A stretch of DNA of 64,000 bases from Antedon mediterranea (lineage: Eukaryota; Echinodermata; Crinoidea; Comatulida; Antedonidae), in contig NC_092675.1 of assembly GCF_964355755.1 (NCBI RefSeq), positions 23,166,412-23,230,411 of the forward strand, given 5' to 3'. Below, in pieces: positions 1-13,400 of the stretch. Under the pieces are notes generated by a model. It searched no databases and was not told the origin of the DNA. It saw only the letters and a list, made by a program, of their open reading frames with translations. Made by a program: the position numbers and the translations under genes. How positions within the stretch are numbered: the stretch's first letter is position 1; the number at the start of each line of letters is the position of its first letter.

Positions 1-543
1 TCATGATCACATAATTGTAATCTCATTTAGAGTGGACCTCTGATTAGGAGGCGAGTTAAATACACTTTATGTAATAATAATAAATTAATAAATGCAGCAT
101 TCTAAATTCTAATTATTTAAATTTTAGAAACGACGGGGATGTGATTTTTGTCAGTCTTTCAGATGTCTTGATCACCCCTAGGCCTATTTGAATACCCAAT
201 ATTGTAACATAGATTATTATAACAATTATAATAAATAATAATTATTATAATAATAACAACAACAACAACAATTCTAAATGTAAATATGTATGTTTGTATG
301 ATGTAGTATGTTTAAGCGGATATTAGCCCTTGATGGCATTTGCAGCAATAAAGAAATTGAATTGAATTGAATTGAAATAAACTTAACAAGCAGACAAACA
401 TGATTATGTTTTTACACGAGAAAATGCGATCGTAAAACTGTTTGTATAAAACAACCATTTTTGTGGTTATCTTGCCTTTTAGTTTTTCAAACAATTCAAT
501 AAGTTTCCTTTGTACCTATCCTTATCGGCAATTTCCACTTTAG
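1..543. other. Intronic sequence upstream of first visible exon
   Basis: No exon was recognised here. The stretch is AT-rich, with simple repeats (ATAA/TAA/CAA runs near 220-272 and an AATTG-type pentamer run near 356-376). The first exon of the giant gene opens in the middle of a codon (phase 1), so an upstream exon carrying the start codon and presumably a signal peptide must lie before this window. No ATG followed by a hydrophobic leader and a donor was found in this stretch. Confidence 0.6.
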
Positions 544-1435
544 ATAGCAAGTCCGTTTGCCCATCTGGATGGAGTGGCTATGGTTCGTATTGCTACCAAC
601 ACATTACGTCACGTGTGTATTGGGGATCGGGTGTGAGCGGCTGTCGAGGAAAGGGCTCTGGGGTTGACATTGTATCTATACATTCATCGGGTGAAAACGT
701 AAGTTAACTGATCAAAAGTCACACACCATACTACTCGCTAACATTTACCAGATCTATATCGTACGCGTGATCTCCATTCATTTCTATATAAAATATCTGG
801 AGAGATCCTATATGCTTAATGATTAATTTGTTTATTTTGTGTACTTTTGTTGACATTTCTTTCTTTCATGCTTTTTTTCTTTCTTTCTTCTTTCTTTTTT
901 TTTTGTTAATTATACATATTGTGTAGATTTTTGTTAGTCATTTTCACTGTTTTACCTTACTGCACTTTTTTATCAGACTTTTGTTGGACAGTTAATTTCT
1001 ACCGATGCATGGATTGGTATGACAGAAGATGATGACGAGGATTATTATTGGAAAGATGGAACACATGATAATGTGCAGTAAGTCACGGAATTCGTTAGCA
1101 TTTAACATTCAGAATGTTCAAATGTAAACAGTATTGTGAATTGGGTGGAAATTTGTTGAATTTAACGAATTTCAAAATACACCATGCAATCTTCGTAATA
1201 GGTCTACTTTGTCGTAATAAAAAAAGTTTCACACTGAAAATTTACTTCTGTATTAATTATTGATAATTACTATGTCTTTATAATATTTTTGTTAGTTATT
1301 GGTCTTCTGGTCAACCTAATCTAGACGGACGCTGGCACGATGCTGATTGTGTTAAGATGCAGAAATCTAACTACCGTTGGAATGATGAGGAATGTAATGA
1401 CAACGTTAAGATTGGCTATGTCTGCAAAACAGCAT
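544..1435 (+). CDS. Exons 1-3: C-type lectin domain
   Basis: The three exons 544-698, 977-1077 and 1296-1435 encode one C-type lectin-like domain. It opens with CPSGWSGYGSYCY, the usual first-cysteine/aromatic start, continues through the WIGM strand, and closes with WNDEEC and a final VCK. In the position where carbohydrate-binding members carry EPN or QPD it has QPN (after WSSG), and WND is retained, so calcium-dependent sugar binding is possible but not certain. The exon starts in phase 1, as expected if a signal-peptide exon precedes it off-window. The alternative is a non-sugar-binding CTLD used for protein contacts. Confidence 0.85.
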
Positions 1436-4400
1436 GTAGGTGTAGTACAGGATTTTCAGTGTTACAAATAATGTCACAAATATGGATTGCCAATTTAACA
1501 TGGTAAAACATGGTATACACAAAATATGTTTTTTTTTCTCGTGTCCCAACCTACTGTAAGTTCTTAGGTTTGATGTATGTTTTACTCTAATTATAATTTG
1601 GGCCACATTAATAATGATCATTATTGCTAAACATTGTATTTTCTAACAGATTGTAATGTTGGCAACTGCAAAGATCTATCATTTAACCTGAGCCCTCGTA
1701 GTTGCAGATGCTCATCCTGTAACAGTCAGTATTATTTGGCTTCTGGAATATCGTGTCCTGGTATGTATCATTATTTTTGTGTTATCTTCTGTAGGTATAA
1801 TTACTTCCACTCAGCTATTATACATATCACAGTCTCTATGATGTGTTCATAATGTTAGTATCATCACCATGAGAACTACTACCTTTTGAGTTTACTTCTA
1901 TACGTCTCTGTGTAATTTCACTCTTTCCTAGTACATTACACTTAAGGATCACAGATCAACCGATGTTTGTATTTTACATACATGTCTGTGGATTTGTAGA
2001 TTTATTTGTATATACAATACTATATAGCTGTAACCACTAGTTCTAGCATGGTTGCACACAATATTGAGTATGGCAGTAAATAAGTAGGCCTAGCGTCAAT
2101 ATAAAAAGTCAGTAATTGGCCAATTCAATTTAGTATTAGAGTAATCAACAACATTATTGTCTTACATAATTACAATTTCAAAATCAAATAATTTTGATTA
2201 AATACGTGTGTTTTGTTTTTACAGCCTGTACTGTAATACAAAACTGTGATCTAAGAAGTTGTACAACATCTAGTAACCAAGTATGTATGAAATGTAATGG
2301 TGACTATGGAACGGCAAAGGGGCAAGCTTACCTAAATAAGAATACTGTTTGTGAAGGTACTGTTGATATTATCAAGTTAGTTTTAATACATAGAGATATT
2401 GCATATGTTGCAAGATTACTATTCATGTACTCCTGTTCCATGTACATGCCCGCCCCACTCAATAATTAGAAGTCACCTTTTAAGTACCTAATTGTTTTTG
2501 AAAACCAGCCTACTATTTTATTGTATCTTGTATTAACCTATAATTTGATAGAAAATTGTTCATGGAGAAGCAGCAGCACACTTTGCTACCCAGGAACTTG
2601 TCCAGATGGAGAGAAGAGTTGTACATGTACAGCAGGCTTTTCCGGATCTGACTGTAGAACAAGTAAGATTACTCCAATAAATTATCCAACAATAGTTTCT
2701 ATGGAAAGTCAAGTTGTCTTTATTAGTTCTTCAACATAAACTACATCTATTTGTTTATAATGTCTTTAACAGTGACATCGTCTGCAACACCTACCATGGA
2801 TTACTGTCTTTCAAAGATTCATGATACATCTGGTGGAACGATAGAACTCCAATGTGTAGATAGTGGACATACATCCTACGTTCGACAGTTAACCTTAACC
2901 AATATAGAGAATGATTGGAGAAGTTCTTACACTCAACCAAACGTACAACCACGTCCACCGTATATATCTGGCTTTGCGCTTGGAATGATTAGAGGTGTAA
3001 CCGTAGCGACAATATACAATAAGGGTAGTTATAATCATCAATTTTACCTCTATTGTTAATATACATTTAAACAACACACATAAAGAATAACCTATTTTTA
3101 CGAGTAAATAATCTAAGTCATGAAAATAGAAATAAAAATTGAAGCGACTATGTAGAGGATATCATTCATTTTTATGTGTCACACTTTTACATTTTAACCT
3201 GTATAAATATGTGGAACAATGTTGCTTTTTATTCTTATTCATGTTTATACAATGTTTCAGGTAATACAAATTCTAAAGAAGTTGCCAGGATTCCATGTAG
3301 TGATTCAGCTGATAAAACTGCTCCGGAACAAAATGTCTACCATTGTGTCGGTATGGATACGTTGGATTTAACAGGATGGACACTAACTACAGGTGATAGG
3401 TAAATATTGCAGCAGACGACACTTTTTATCTTTTAAACAATTTAGCTTTTTAGTGGGAAATACATTCAATTCAACTTTTTCTGTACAACATTTTATATGT
3501 ACAACGTGTACGTTGTGTGTTTCTAATTAGGTAATTTCACATGTTTTATTTGTAGAATGACTATTGATATAGAGGTGGAAAATGGTGGATATGTAACAGT
3601 CGTTGACCGTGACACAAACGTACAATCCAATCGCTATTACAATGGCCGTATTCTCAGAAGAAACGGGAATTATATTTTTGACTTTATTGACCCAGCTCAT
3701 TGTGTAGTCACCACTTCTTGTTCTTTGCAGACATTTAACTGTGGAAAAGATGTTACAAAAGAGGTATTTCTTTTCTGAAACCATTTGATAAAACATCTGC
3801 ATTAGTAGTTAGTGAGAAGATTCTCTTTTAGTATGTATATTCTTCTAATTGACAGGGAAACATTTCAGTGAGTTGGTCAGGATGGACTGATCCGGATTCT
3901 GATATCAAAAGATATCGGTATGAGATTAGACAAATGTCAGTACAATCCAATGATAAACTAGAAGAAGTTCTTACAGGAAATCCGGTTGCAACTGGTGACA
4001 GCAATGGAGGCACTTACATCACGTTGCCTCATCCGGGTATGTATTAGGCCTATGTATTACGTCTAAATAATAATTTCATTGCGCATGTCTGTGGCTCCAC
4101 TCGATTTTGTAATCACATACAAACGTTTTCTGTTCCTTATACTTGGTTCGATAACTGACTGATTTTATTTTGTTACTCAATATAATGTTACACTGAAATA
4201 AATAAACGATATTGGTGATTGATGGAACGGCTCAAGAAGATCCGTATTTTTGCCCAAGTCTATTGAGTCTCAATTTCCTTTCAAAAATACCCTTTTATTC
4301 ATTTCTGATATACTGACGAGACTCTCTATTTTCAGGTTTGTATTCAGTTGTGCTAGAAGTTTTTGATTTGGCGGGAAATGTACAACTCGCTCGGCGGTTT

Positions 4401-7400
4401 ATTCTATTTGATGACAACCACAACGTAACATTTAAAAAAGACACGGTACTACAGGTGACATCAGCTTCCCCGGATACTGGATTTGAATGGCTGACTGATC
4501 TACAGTCAAATGTACTTGTAGATTGGACTAATCATTACATAAATGAATTCCATAATGTGAATAAACTGCTGAATGAAATTGGAGACTACTTTAGCTCTGA
4601 ATTACTATCAGGTAAGTATAGAAAAGAAGATTTTGTTTTAAAAAAAATTTGAGTCAACGAATACTTGCGTTAGAATTAATTAGGCAAATAGTCTGCTGTC
4701 TAGTATTAAAATTAAAATACAACTGTCATTAATTAATTGTTCTTTTCTTTTATTTCAATTCAATTTAATTCCAGAATACACAATAATATACAGGATAATA
4801 AATACAATGAAATAATCATGTAGGGAAAACGAAAGAAAAAAACTGATATAATATCAAATAACTACAGTATCAACCAGAAAGTTGACTTTAATTAGGCGTA
4901 AATTAGTGGTCAGCAAAGAAAAATATTATAATTTGATGTCAATTTAATTTTTTGTTCAGAATATGACCAATGGACAGGCACTAGAGGGAGAAATGCCATA
5001 CCAAATAAATTAGGCGTTGTAAAGTTCGAGGATACGTTCTCATTGGATCATAGTGGATGTTCAAGCTGTAATCAAGGTGCATGGAGTGATGTTGGGCTAT
5101 CTACCTCAGAGTCTTACAATATTCCTCGTATTGACGGTGATTCAATAACATTTTGGGTTAGAGGGACTGACATCATGGGGAATACATTAGTTGACTCGGT
5201 CAAGGTTCACGTTGACTCCAGTGAAGCAATCATTGACGATCTGTTCTTATCAAAAGACGGTGAAAGAAGTATTGCAGTGCATAATTCGGCAGATTTGCTT
5301 GAAATGAAGTAAGTGACAGATATATTTCTCATTCCATTGGCATCAATAACTTATTATTTTATTCCGTCAACGTTATTGCTGCAGACATAACTAAATATTT
5401 GTATTCCTTAACATATTTACACTTTTACGTCAATTTGTTTTAATCGAATAATATACTGAATGTTCTATTTTCTTTTAGTTTTGAATTCCAATCGTTTGAT
5501 GCGCACAGCGGTCTTAAAACTATACATTGGGAACTTTACGATATGCATGAAGGTACTAGCATATACCTTGGTTCAGATCATCTCAGTGCCAACCATATCA
5601 GTGTAAGAAATGATAAATAATGTCGAATTATTCACGAAATTAAGAACATTAGACAATTAAACTAAGACTTCAATTATCCATATCCAAATGCTACGTTAAA
5701 ATCTTTTTTTTTTCCTTTTGACATACTCTCTTTTATTCTTGTTCTTCCTTTGTTATTGATGTTCCTGCTGGTGTTCTAAATATGTAGGACCCACTTACCT
5801 GTCATCCACCGGATTGCATATGTATTCCGAAAGGAGATTGTTACGGAATCAACTACAGCTTCAAACCAGATTTGAGCAGAATGAACATTAGCAACGTAAA
5901 ACATGATCAGGAGATTTATTTGAAGATTACGGTGACAAATTACGCAATGCTTGTGACAAATTTAACAAGAAAGGTATGTTATTAATCGGATTTATTTGCA
6001 GTATTTGGAATCTACCATGCATTAACCTAATACTCTGTTATTCAAGAGCGTTTCTAATCAAATAATGCAAGACTTATACAGTAGACGTTCACCGAAAAAA
6101 TATAAATAATAGCAATGATTAATAATACAAATGACGTGACATACTGTACTATAAACAATTAGTAACGTATAGCCTAGCACATAAAAATGATATCATTGTA
6201 AGTCTGTAGATCCATAAGAGTTCGAATTTTGGTTGCCTTTAAAAATAATCATTTTTAGATTTTCATTGGTTTAAGAGCTTCTCTTTGTTTAAAATAAATA
6301 AAAATAAAATGTTGAAAATGCTTTACACTAGATAACTATTGACACATCTCCTCCGCATGAGGGTACTGTGAGTGAAGGTATATCTGGAGAAAATGAGATT
6401 GACTTTCAGCAAGAATTAAAAATTAATGCACATTGGTCTGGATTTTTTGACAAGGAAAGTGGCATCAAATATTATAAATATGGTATTAGTGACAACTGCT
6501 TAACAATTGATGATTTTTATAATACAAATATGGTAAGTCATATTGAATTTTATCACTAACATTAAGTAAGATTTCTGTTTCTCGTTTCGCATTTTCTTGA
6601 TAACTAATAGCATTAGTATCTACTACGGTTCTAAAAATGTAAGTCTAAAGCTAAATTTAAATATGTTCTGCTTGATAATTATTATCTAACAATTTTGTTT
6701 GAAGACAATTTTTACAACAACTTCAAAATTTGCAACGTGGACAGCATCATCTCCAGGAAAGTACTACTGTACTGTTGTTGCATTCAACAATGCTGTTGAC
6801 CCATCCAATCCAGTATGTTCGGATGGTGTAACAGTTGACAGTTCACCACCCACTCTACGAGACGTAATCGTAGAAAACCTGTACATCAGACCAGGACTTG
6901 TAACTATCAACGATGATAACTCGACAGTTTGGTTTATCAGTCCGGACCTGAAAAGATCACTTGTCGAGAGTCCATCAGAAGAATGCAGGTAAGTTTTACC
7001 CAATTTCTTGATTTCAACTTGATAATTCCTAAATGTATATTAATAAAGCCCTTCCCTGATGACGTCAGACGTACGCATGGATCGTAGTTGCTAATCTATA
7101 GTATGGTAACTCTAATTTTATGTAGCTTCATAGTTGACGATGTTTTTATCTTATAGTTCTTCTTCTCGCAAAATCGATGAAGCAACATTATCAATGATTC
7201 CAGTTCTATTCTCAAATGGTACAATCAACATGATCAGTGATTTAGAGTGTTTGAAGAACAAGCCATTACCAATGTTTTTATACTTGAGAGAGGACAGATA
7301 TGTGAGTACTACTGTATCTTTAAAATATCTGCGAAAGTATTTATGTTCAGTCATTGTTCCAACTTGCAGTTATACCATAGAAGGATTAATCTAACCTCAC

Positions 7401-10400
7401 ACGATTACATTTTTGTAATTTCAGTTATCTTTCACGTGGAATGGAGCAGACAATGAAAGTGAGATATTCGTCTATTCGGTTGGTTTATCAAGTACGCCTT
7501 CTGATGTTGGTCCAGACTTGATGCCATTTAAGTCGACAGGATCTCATCCGATGTTTAAAACGTATCACCCTCATCTTGGTGAAGGTGTGGCATTTTACAT
7601 TGTCTTAAAAGCAATAAACAGAGCAAAGATTGCCACTACAAGGGTAAACTTTCTTTTAAAGTCATTCAGTCACTGATAGTTATGTATTAATATATGCCAT
7701 TACGTCACATTGAGTATTAAAATATAAAATATAGGTATAAGTGATGTTTATAGAGCAGAGTAAATAAATAAATAAATAAGCATGACAAATTCCGGTACTA
7801 ATTATTCAACAACATTACAATCTTTCCCCATCTAAACAATGCCTGTTTGTCAACTATAGTCATTAATATGTATGTTGTCAACAAACAACATTTACTATAC
7901 CTTGCTGTATTGTGTTTATATTTCAGTTGATTGGTCCAATCATTGTTGATGTTACTCCGCCCTCTTTCACTGATATAATATACGTCAGCCTTGTTGGAGA
8001 ATATCTTTTAGCTGAATGGAACTCTGATTGTTTTATTGACGAAGAAGATGACGAACCTCTTACATATCATGTCGCTGTTGGTAAGCACTTTTAAACTAAG
8101 GCATAGCATTTTAACTGGATCTAACTATTTTATAGAAGAAATCCATACGGAAAATAGATAATTAACACAAAATTGACCACATAAAGTTACCACGTTTAAT
8201 TCTGTCAATCGTAATGACGATTGTATTTTATATTTGGCACAATAGGCTTATTTGACAGAATGTTATGTTTACTTTATATCAAAAGGACATTCTAAAGGCA
8301 CATCTGAGCTTCTTCCATTTCAACCAATCAACACAATGAGTCCATGTACGTTTGATGCTACCAAGTTGTGTACAGCTATACCACTCTCAGACTTGGATTG
8401 GGAACTTCATGTTAACCATCTTTACTTCGTGTCGATCAAAGCAATCAACGTCGCCGGCCTTTCCACTATCGGTGTCTCTGATCCGTACTATCATAACAAC
8501 GCTCTTCCAACACTTGGAGTTGTGTTTGATATCTCAGTTAGACAGACCGCACCAACTCCATTTGCGGTAAGAAGACTCATTCCAAGCAATACTTAACACA
8601 TTTAAGGTTGTTACCGTATGAAAAATTTATTGCAGCTAAATCCACATGAACAATGGTGACAAATAAAATATTATTAAGAGCCCAATTTTTTTTTAAATAT
8701 TCATAGAGTTACGTTGACATCGACTGTCAAAGTGAGACAGATGCCTTAGCAGTCTATTGGTATGGTTTCCAAAGTGTACACGATGATGTCAGTTACCAAG
8801 TTGCCGTTGGAACAAATCCAGAAGATAGTGACGTCACTAAAGGACTAGTAGACGTTGGTTACTTGGACTACTTTGAAATAAAGAATTTAAATCTTTTGTA
8901 TTTTAAGGTAAGTGTCGTTTTTTAGATATGTAAAAAGAGAAAAACACAAATAAAACCCATATTCATATAATAGCAGTAAACAGCCTAGAGTTTAACTTTA
9001 ACATTAAACTGGGCAGGAGGAAGAATTACTTACTGTAGTTGATTTTTTTTAAATTTAACTTACAATACAATAATGAATAAATGTAAATATTTTGTTTTTT
9101 TCTTAACACGAGATGTATTATACAACTATCATCGCTACATCTTCTGCCGGAAGTGTCAATGTAAGTTCAGATGGCGTGAATGTTCTTCCTAAGGATGCAT
9201 TTATTTACGGAACAATAGTTGCTGACGGAGAACCATGTTCAGATATTGGTAAATATTTTCCTAGATTGAAATGAATACAAATAAAATCTAAAATTGCCTT
9301 TATTAACATACATTGGAACATTTTCATACTGGTAAACATTTCTTCAACAGGTTCCTGCGTTGAAGATGTTGATTTCCAAAGTAGTACATCAAGTTACAGT
9401 TTGCATTGGCAAATATCAAACAACATGACGTCTTTGATTACACACATTATTTGGACTTTGGAAAAAGAGGTCGATGGTAAGTGAACATATGTAATTTTCA
9501 TTTATAAATACTATTAAATTAAATTACTATTACATTTGCCCGTTATAGTATACGATTGAAACAAAACATTACAATTAAAACAATTCTTTTATTATAGTCA
9601 ACAACCAAATTTGGAAAACACTCGATGGTCCAGAGAATCTCGGATTCGTTAGTCACATATTGACATCTGGTCTAGAACTTGAATATGGTGGACACTATAG
9701 GTCAAAAGTAGAATTTTGCAACTCCGATATATGTTTTAATCCACTTTTCACTGACGGATCCTGGGTACTGTCTGTACCACCTACTGCAAGCAGAGTTTAC
9801 GTGGAGCTCGTTTACAAGAGTGACACACACATTGAAGTCGCATTTGAGCCATTTTATCAGGATGCTTTCCAACAATCCTTAAGCATTGATACTATGGATC
9901 ATTATGAATGGTCTTTAACAAATGGTGAAGAAGGAAATGGAATGATATTACCATGGCAACAAGTAGTTGATATGTATGAAGGTGACGAAATGGTAATAAC
10001 AAACAATAATTTTATTTAATGATTTCCTATAAGTAGTCATCTTGTCTTTAATTTTCCTTATTCTACAGTATTTTAATGCTTTTACACCGTTAACGGTTTT
10101 ATAGATTTTGTCTGATAAATCTTTTAAAAGTAAGTTGATATACTGTCTTCATTGATTCTATTAGTCAATGCATGATTAGTGTTTGGATTATCGCAATTGT
10201 TTTGTTGTTTTCTCACAAGCATAAAGTAGTAACATAAACTATGAATGAATTGATGATTCAACTAAAAAATTCATGAAAAGTAAGAAAAACAGTAACATTG
10301 ATTGAAATTGATTGATTGAAATTGATTTATAGAAATTGATTGATTGAAATTGATTGATTGAAATTTATATTTATACTGGGTAACCTCTTCAGTCAAAGAC

Positions 10401-13400
10401 TGGTCTCCCAGAGGGCCCAGTTAGTGATCAGTGGCTGTGATGTACTAATACACCGGGGTAACCCCCTACTCGTCTCAAAAGATGTACTAGGTTCTTTAAA
10501 GTGCACACGAGCTAGACTCTACCACGAGAACCATGGAGTGAGTGAGCCTCGAACCCCTTGCCGATGTTATGGCGATTGTAGTCTTTTATCAATACCGATA
10601 GCAAAAAAAAAACAACAGAAGAAGAAAGAAGCTTGCAACACCATTAAGAAAGGAAAAGTTTTTACACAAGTTTTAATAGTCATTGGTAAAATGTTTAATT
10701 ATACTTTTATTTCAGATAACATTCCAAGCAGAATTGACGTTTAACACATCAACGTTTACTTGTATAAAATTGCTTGTCAGAGGTTTCAATAAAGCAGGAC
10801 TTTCATCAACAACCTCAACTGAACTCTGGGATTGTGACAAAGCACAGGAAGCAAATCCTAATTTTGTCATCGATGCTATCGGTAATATTATACGCATAAA
10901 TTAAGAAAGTAATTTGTATTGGAAAACATAAAAATATGCATCTGAAAAAATATTGTACGTATACATACTGAACAAAATAACAATTGAAAACAATCCACTA
11001 GCATTATAATTTGGTAGCTTAATACAAAAAAATGTATTGTCAAATTAGTTAATATTAATATTGCAATAATCAATAATCATTCTGGTATACTGATGATGAA
11101 TTATAAGTTCTCATACTTATTGAATTCAATATAATTTGATTTTTTTAGGTAATGTTGAACTTGAAGAGAATGACTTATGGGAGAAAGAAGACGTCGACTA
11201 TAGTTTGCAGAAAACATCTTTACATGCTGTCTGGCCAACACTTCGATACTTAACCTATGAATGGGCTGTAATTGGTGTATCACCGTTGGAATTTACGACC
11301 GACTTTGATCTCGAACATATAACTAAACCATGTGCTCACCCCAACACAATTAAATGTGGCGAAACAGGTAATGACGTTGTTCAAGAATACAAATTGCTAT
11401 TTATATTGAATACAAGTACTAACATGATATTGATATTAATAAGAATACATAATTTATTTCGTATCAGGAAATAAAAAAAGAAAATATTTTGTTTAAGACT
11501 TGTAAAATATACATTTCATTGTCGTGGTATCTTGTTTGTAGATGCTGAGTATATTAACGTTGATGAACTTAACCTTAAACACGGTTCAAAATATTTCATC
11601 TGTATACATGCCGAGAAAACAACAAAATACCATGAAAAATGGACAGAATATTTACCAGAGTTGTCCTCATGTAGTGATGGCGTTGTGATTGATCATACAC
11701 CTCCAACGCAAGGAGATGTTTGGTTAGGTTGGAAAAAAGGAGACAGGTATCAGGTACGATACGTTGTATTAGTTTTGTCGAAAAAATGGTTGAGATTTAT
11801 GTGTTTCAGAATAGTACTGATTGCCTTGACCAGAATGGACAAGGAAGACTAAAACTAGAGAGTTACTAGGGCCTATGAATACATTACATAAAATCATTGA
11901 AATTTCAGTTAGTATTTTTATGTTGAACATTTTATTAATAATTATTTATAGCATTCAATGTCTGACTTAAGTATTACTTGGGACTCTTTTGTTGACGTGG
12001 AAGAGCATGGGACATCACCTCACCATTCTGGAATAAAGTATTACGAATACTCTCTTGGTAAGCCATGAATATATTATTATGATATATCTGTAAATTATTG
12101 TAAATTATGTATTTATATCTTATTCACCCGTTTTTCAATGTGGCACTAATGATCATGAAAGAAAAGCGTCAGTCACATTAGACAATCCGTATTAAGAGTG
12201 ACGCATCTAGCAGGATTTTAAAATATGGGTACGGGGCATGAAAATGGCAAAACATTTAAATTACCCGAATGTTGTTTTGCATTGTAGTTTTTTATGGCTC
12301 ATAAACCATTTTTGAAATTATTAGAGAAATTATGTTTCTAAATACAGTTTCTAAATTGTGAACTTTATAGGCACATATCCTGGAGGAATTGACGTCATTG
12401 ATTTTGTAAAAGTTGGAATTACCGAACATCTCATTGCTCATAATCTGAATCTTATAAACGGCAGAATATATTACGCAACAATTAAAGGTAATTATATTCT
12501 AGTAATTATAGCATAGTATAATTATTATTGTTTTTAAAACCACGTTTGAGTTGTTACTATTATTGTTTTAAAATTGGAAATGTATCTATTTCCAATGCAA
12601 GTTTACAGATCATTCACTTTAGTATTACGTTAATATAATAACCTTAATTACTCCATTTTGGAAACACATGCTACACCTACGTTTATTATGTAAATCTTGT
12701 AATTAAAATACATTACTTTTATAGCAACTGACTTTGTTGGGTTAACATTATCAGCAACATCTCAAGGGATTACAGTTGATAGTACACCACCTGTGTTGGG
12801 ACAAAATAGCATTGTTGTTGATGGCGATGTCTTCTATTCTACGTCTCATGTAGAAGCTAGGTAAACTAAACGAAAGTATACACTTATTCATAAGTTCAAT
12901 ATACTGTAATTGAATAATATTTTAATATCAAGTTTTTGATTTCTAGTTGGGATGGTGTTTTTATTGACCATGAAAGTGGAATATCTACTTACGAATGGAG
13001 TATTGGTTCACAGCCATTTTGGTCCGACATGTATCCAAATACCAAGACAACATCAGAAGGTGCAATTACAAACGAAAACTACGATCTCAATTTACAAGAG
13101 GGGCATCACTATTACATTACTGTAAAGGTAACACAATACAATACATACATTATTGAGTTATAATGTAAGTGTTCTATCTTAAAATATATTTACGTGAGTG
13201 CTAAACAAATATACATATATTTGAATGTTCGGTATTTATATTACGAATTGTAGAAGAGTACACATATGCTAGAGTACAAATTGTATGCTATGGTGAATTT
13301 CTAAAGAAATAGAAAAACAACAAGAATTGAAGTATAATATTATAACCATAATATAACATATATCCTTTAGGATTCTATAATACAGTTTTCTATTTAAAGT

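Noticed and set aside
860-903. CTTT-rich tract
   Set aside because: An ordinary pyrimidine microsatellite within intron 1.
3025-3057. Read-through of exon 7 to a stop at 3058
   Set aside because: Splicing at 3024 to 3261 keeps the frame and continues the protein; read-through would truncate it.
10358-10744. Open frame of 128 codons on the + strand
   Set aside because: It is formed by the SINE-like repeat; a similar frame appears in the inverted copy near 17.2 kb, so it is not a gene.
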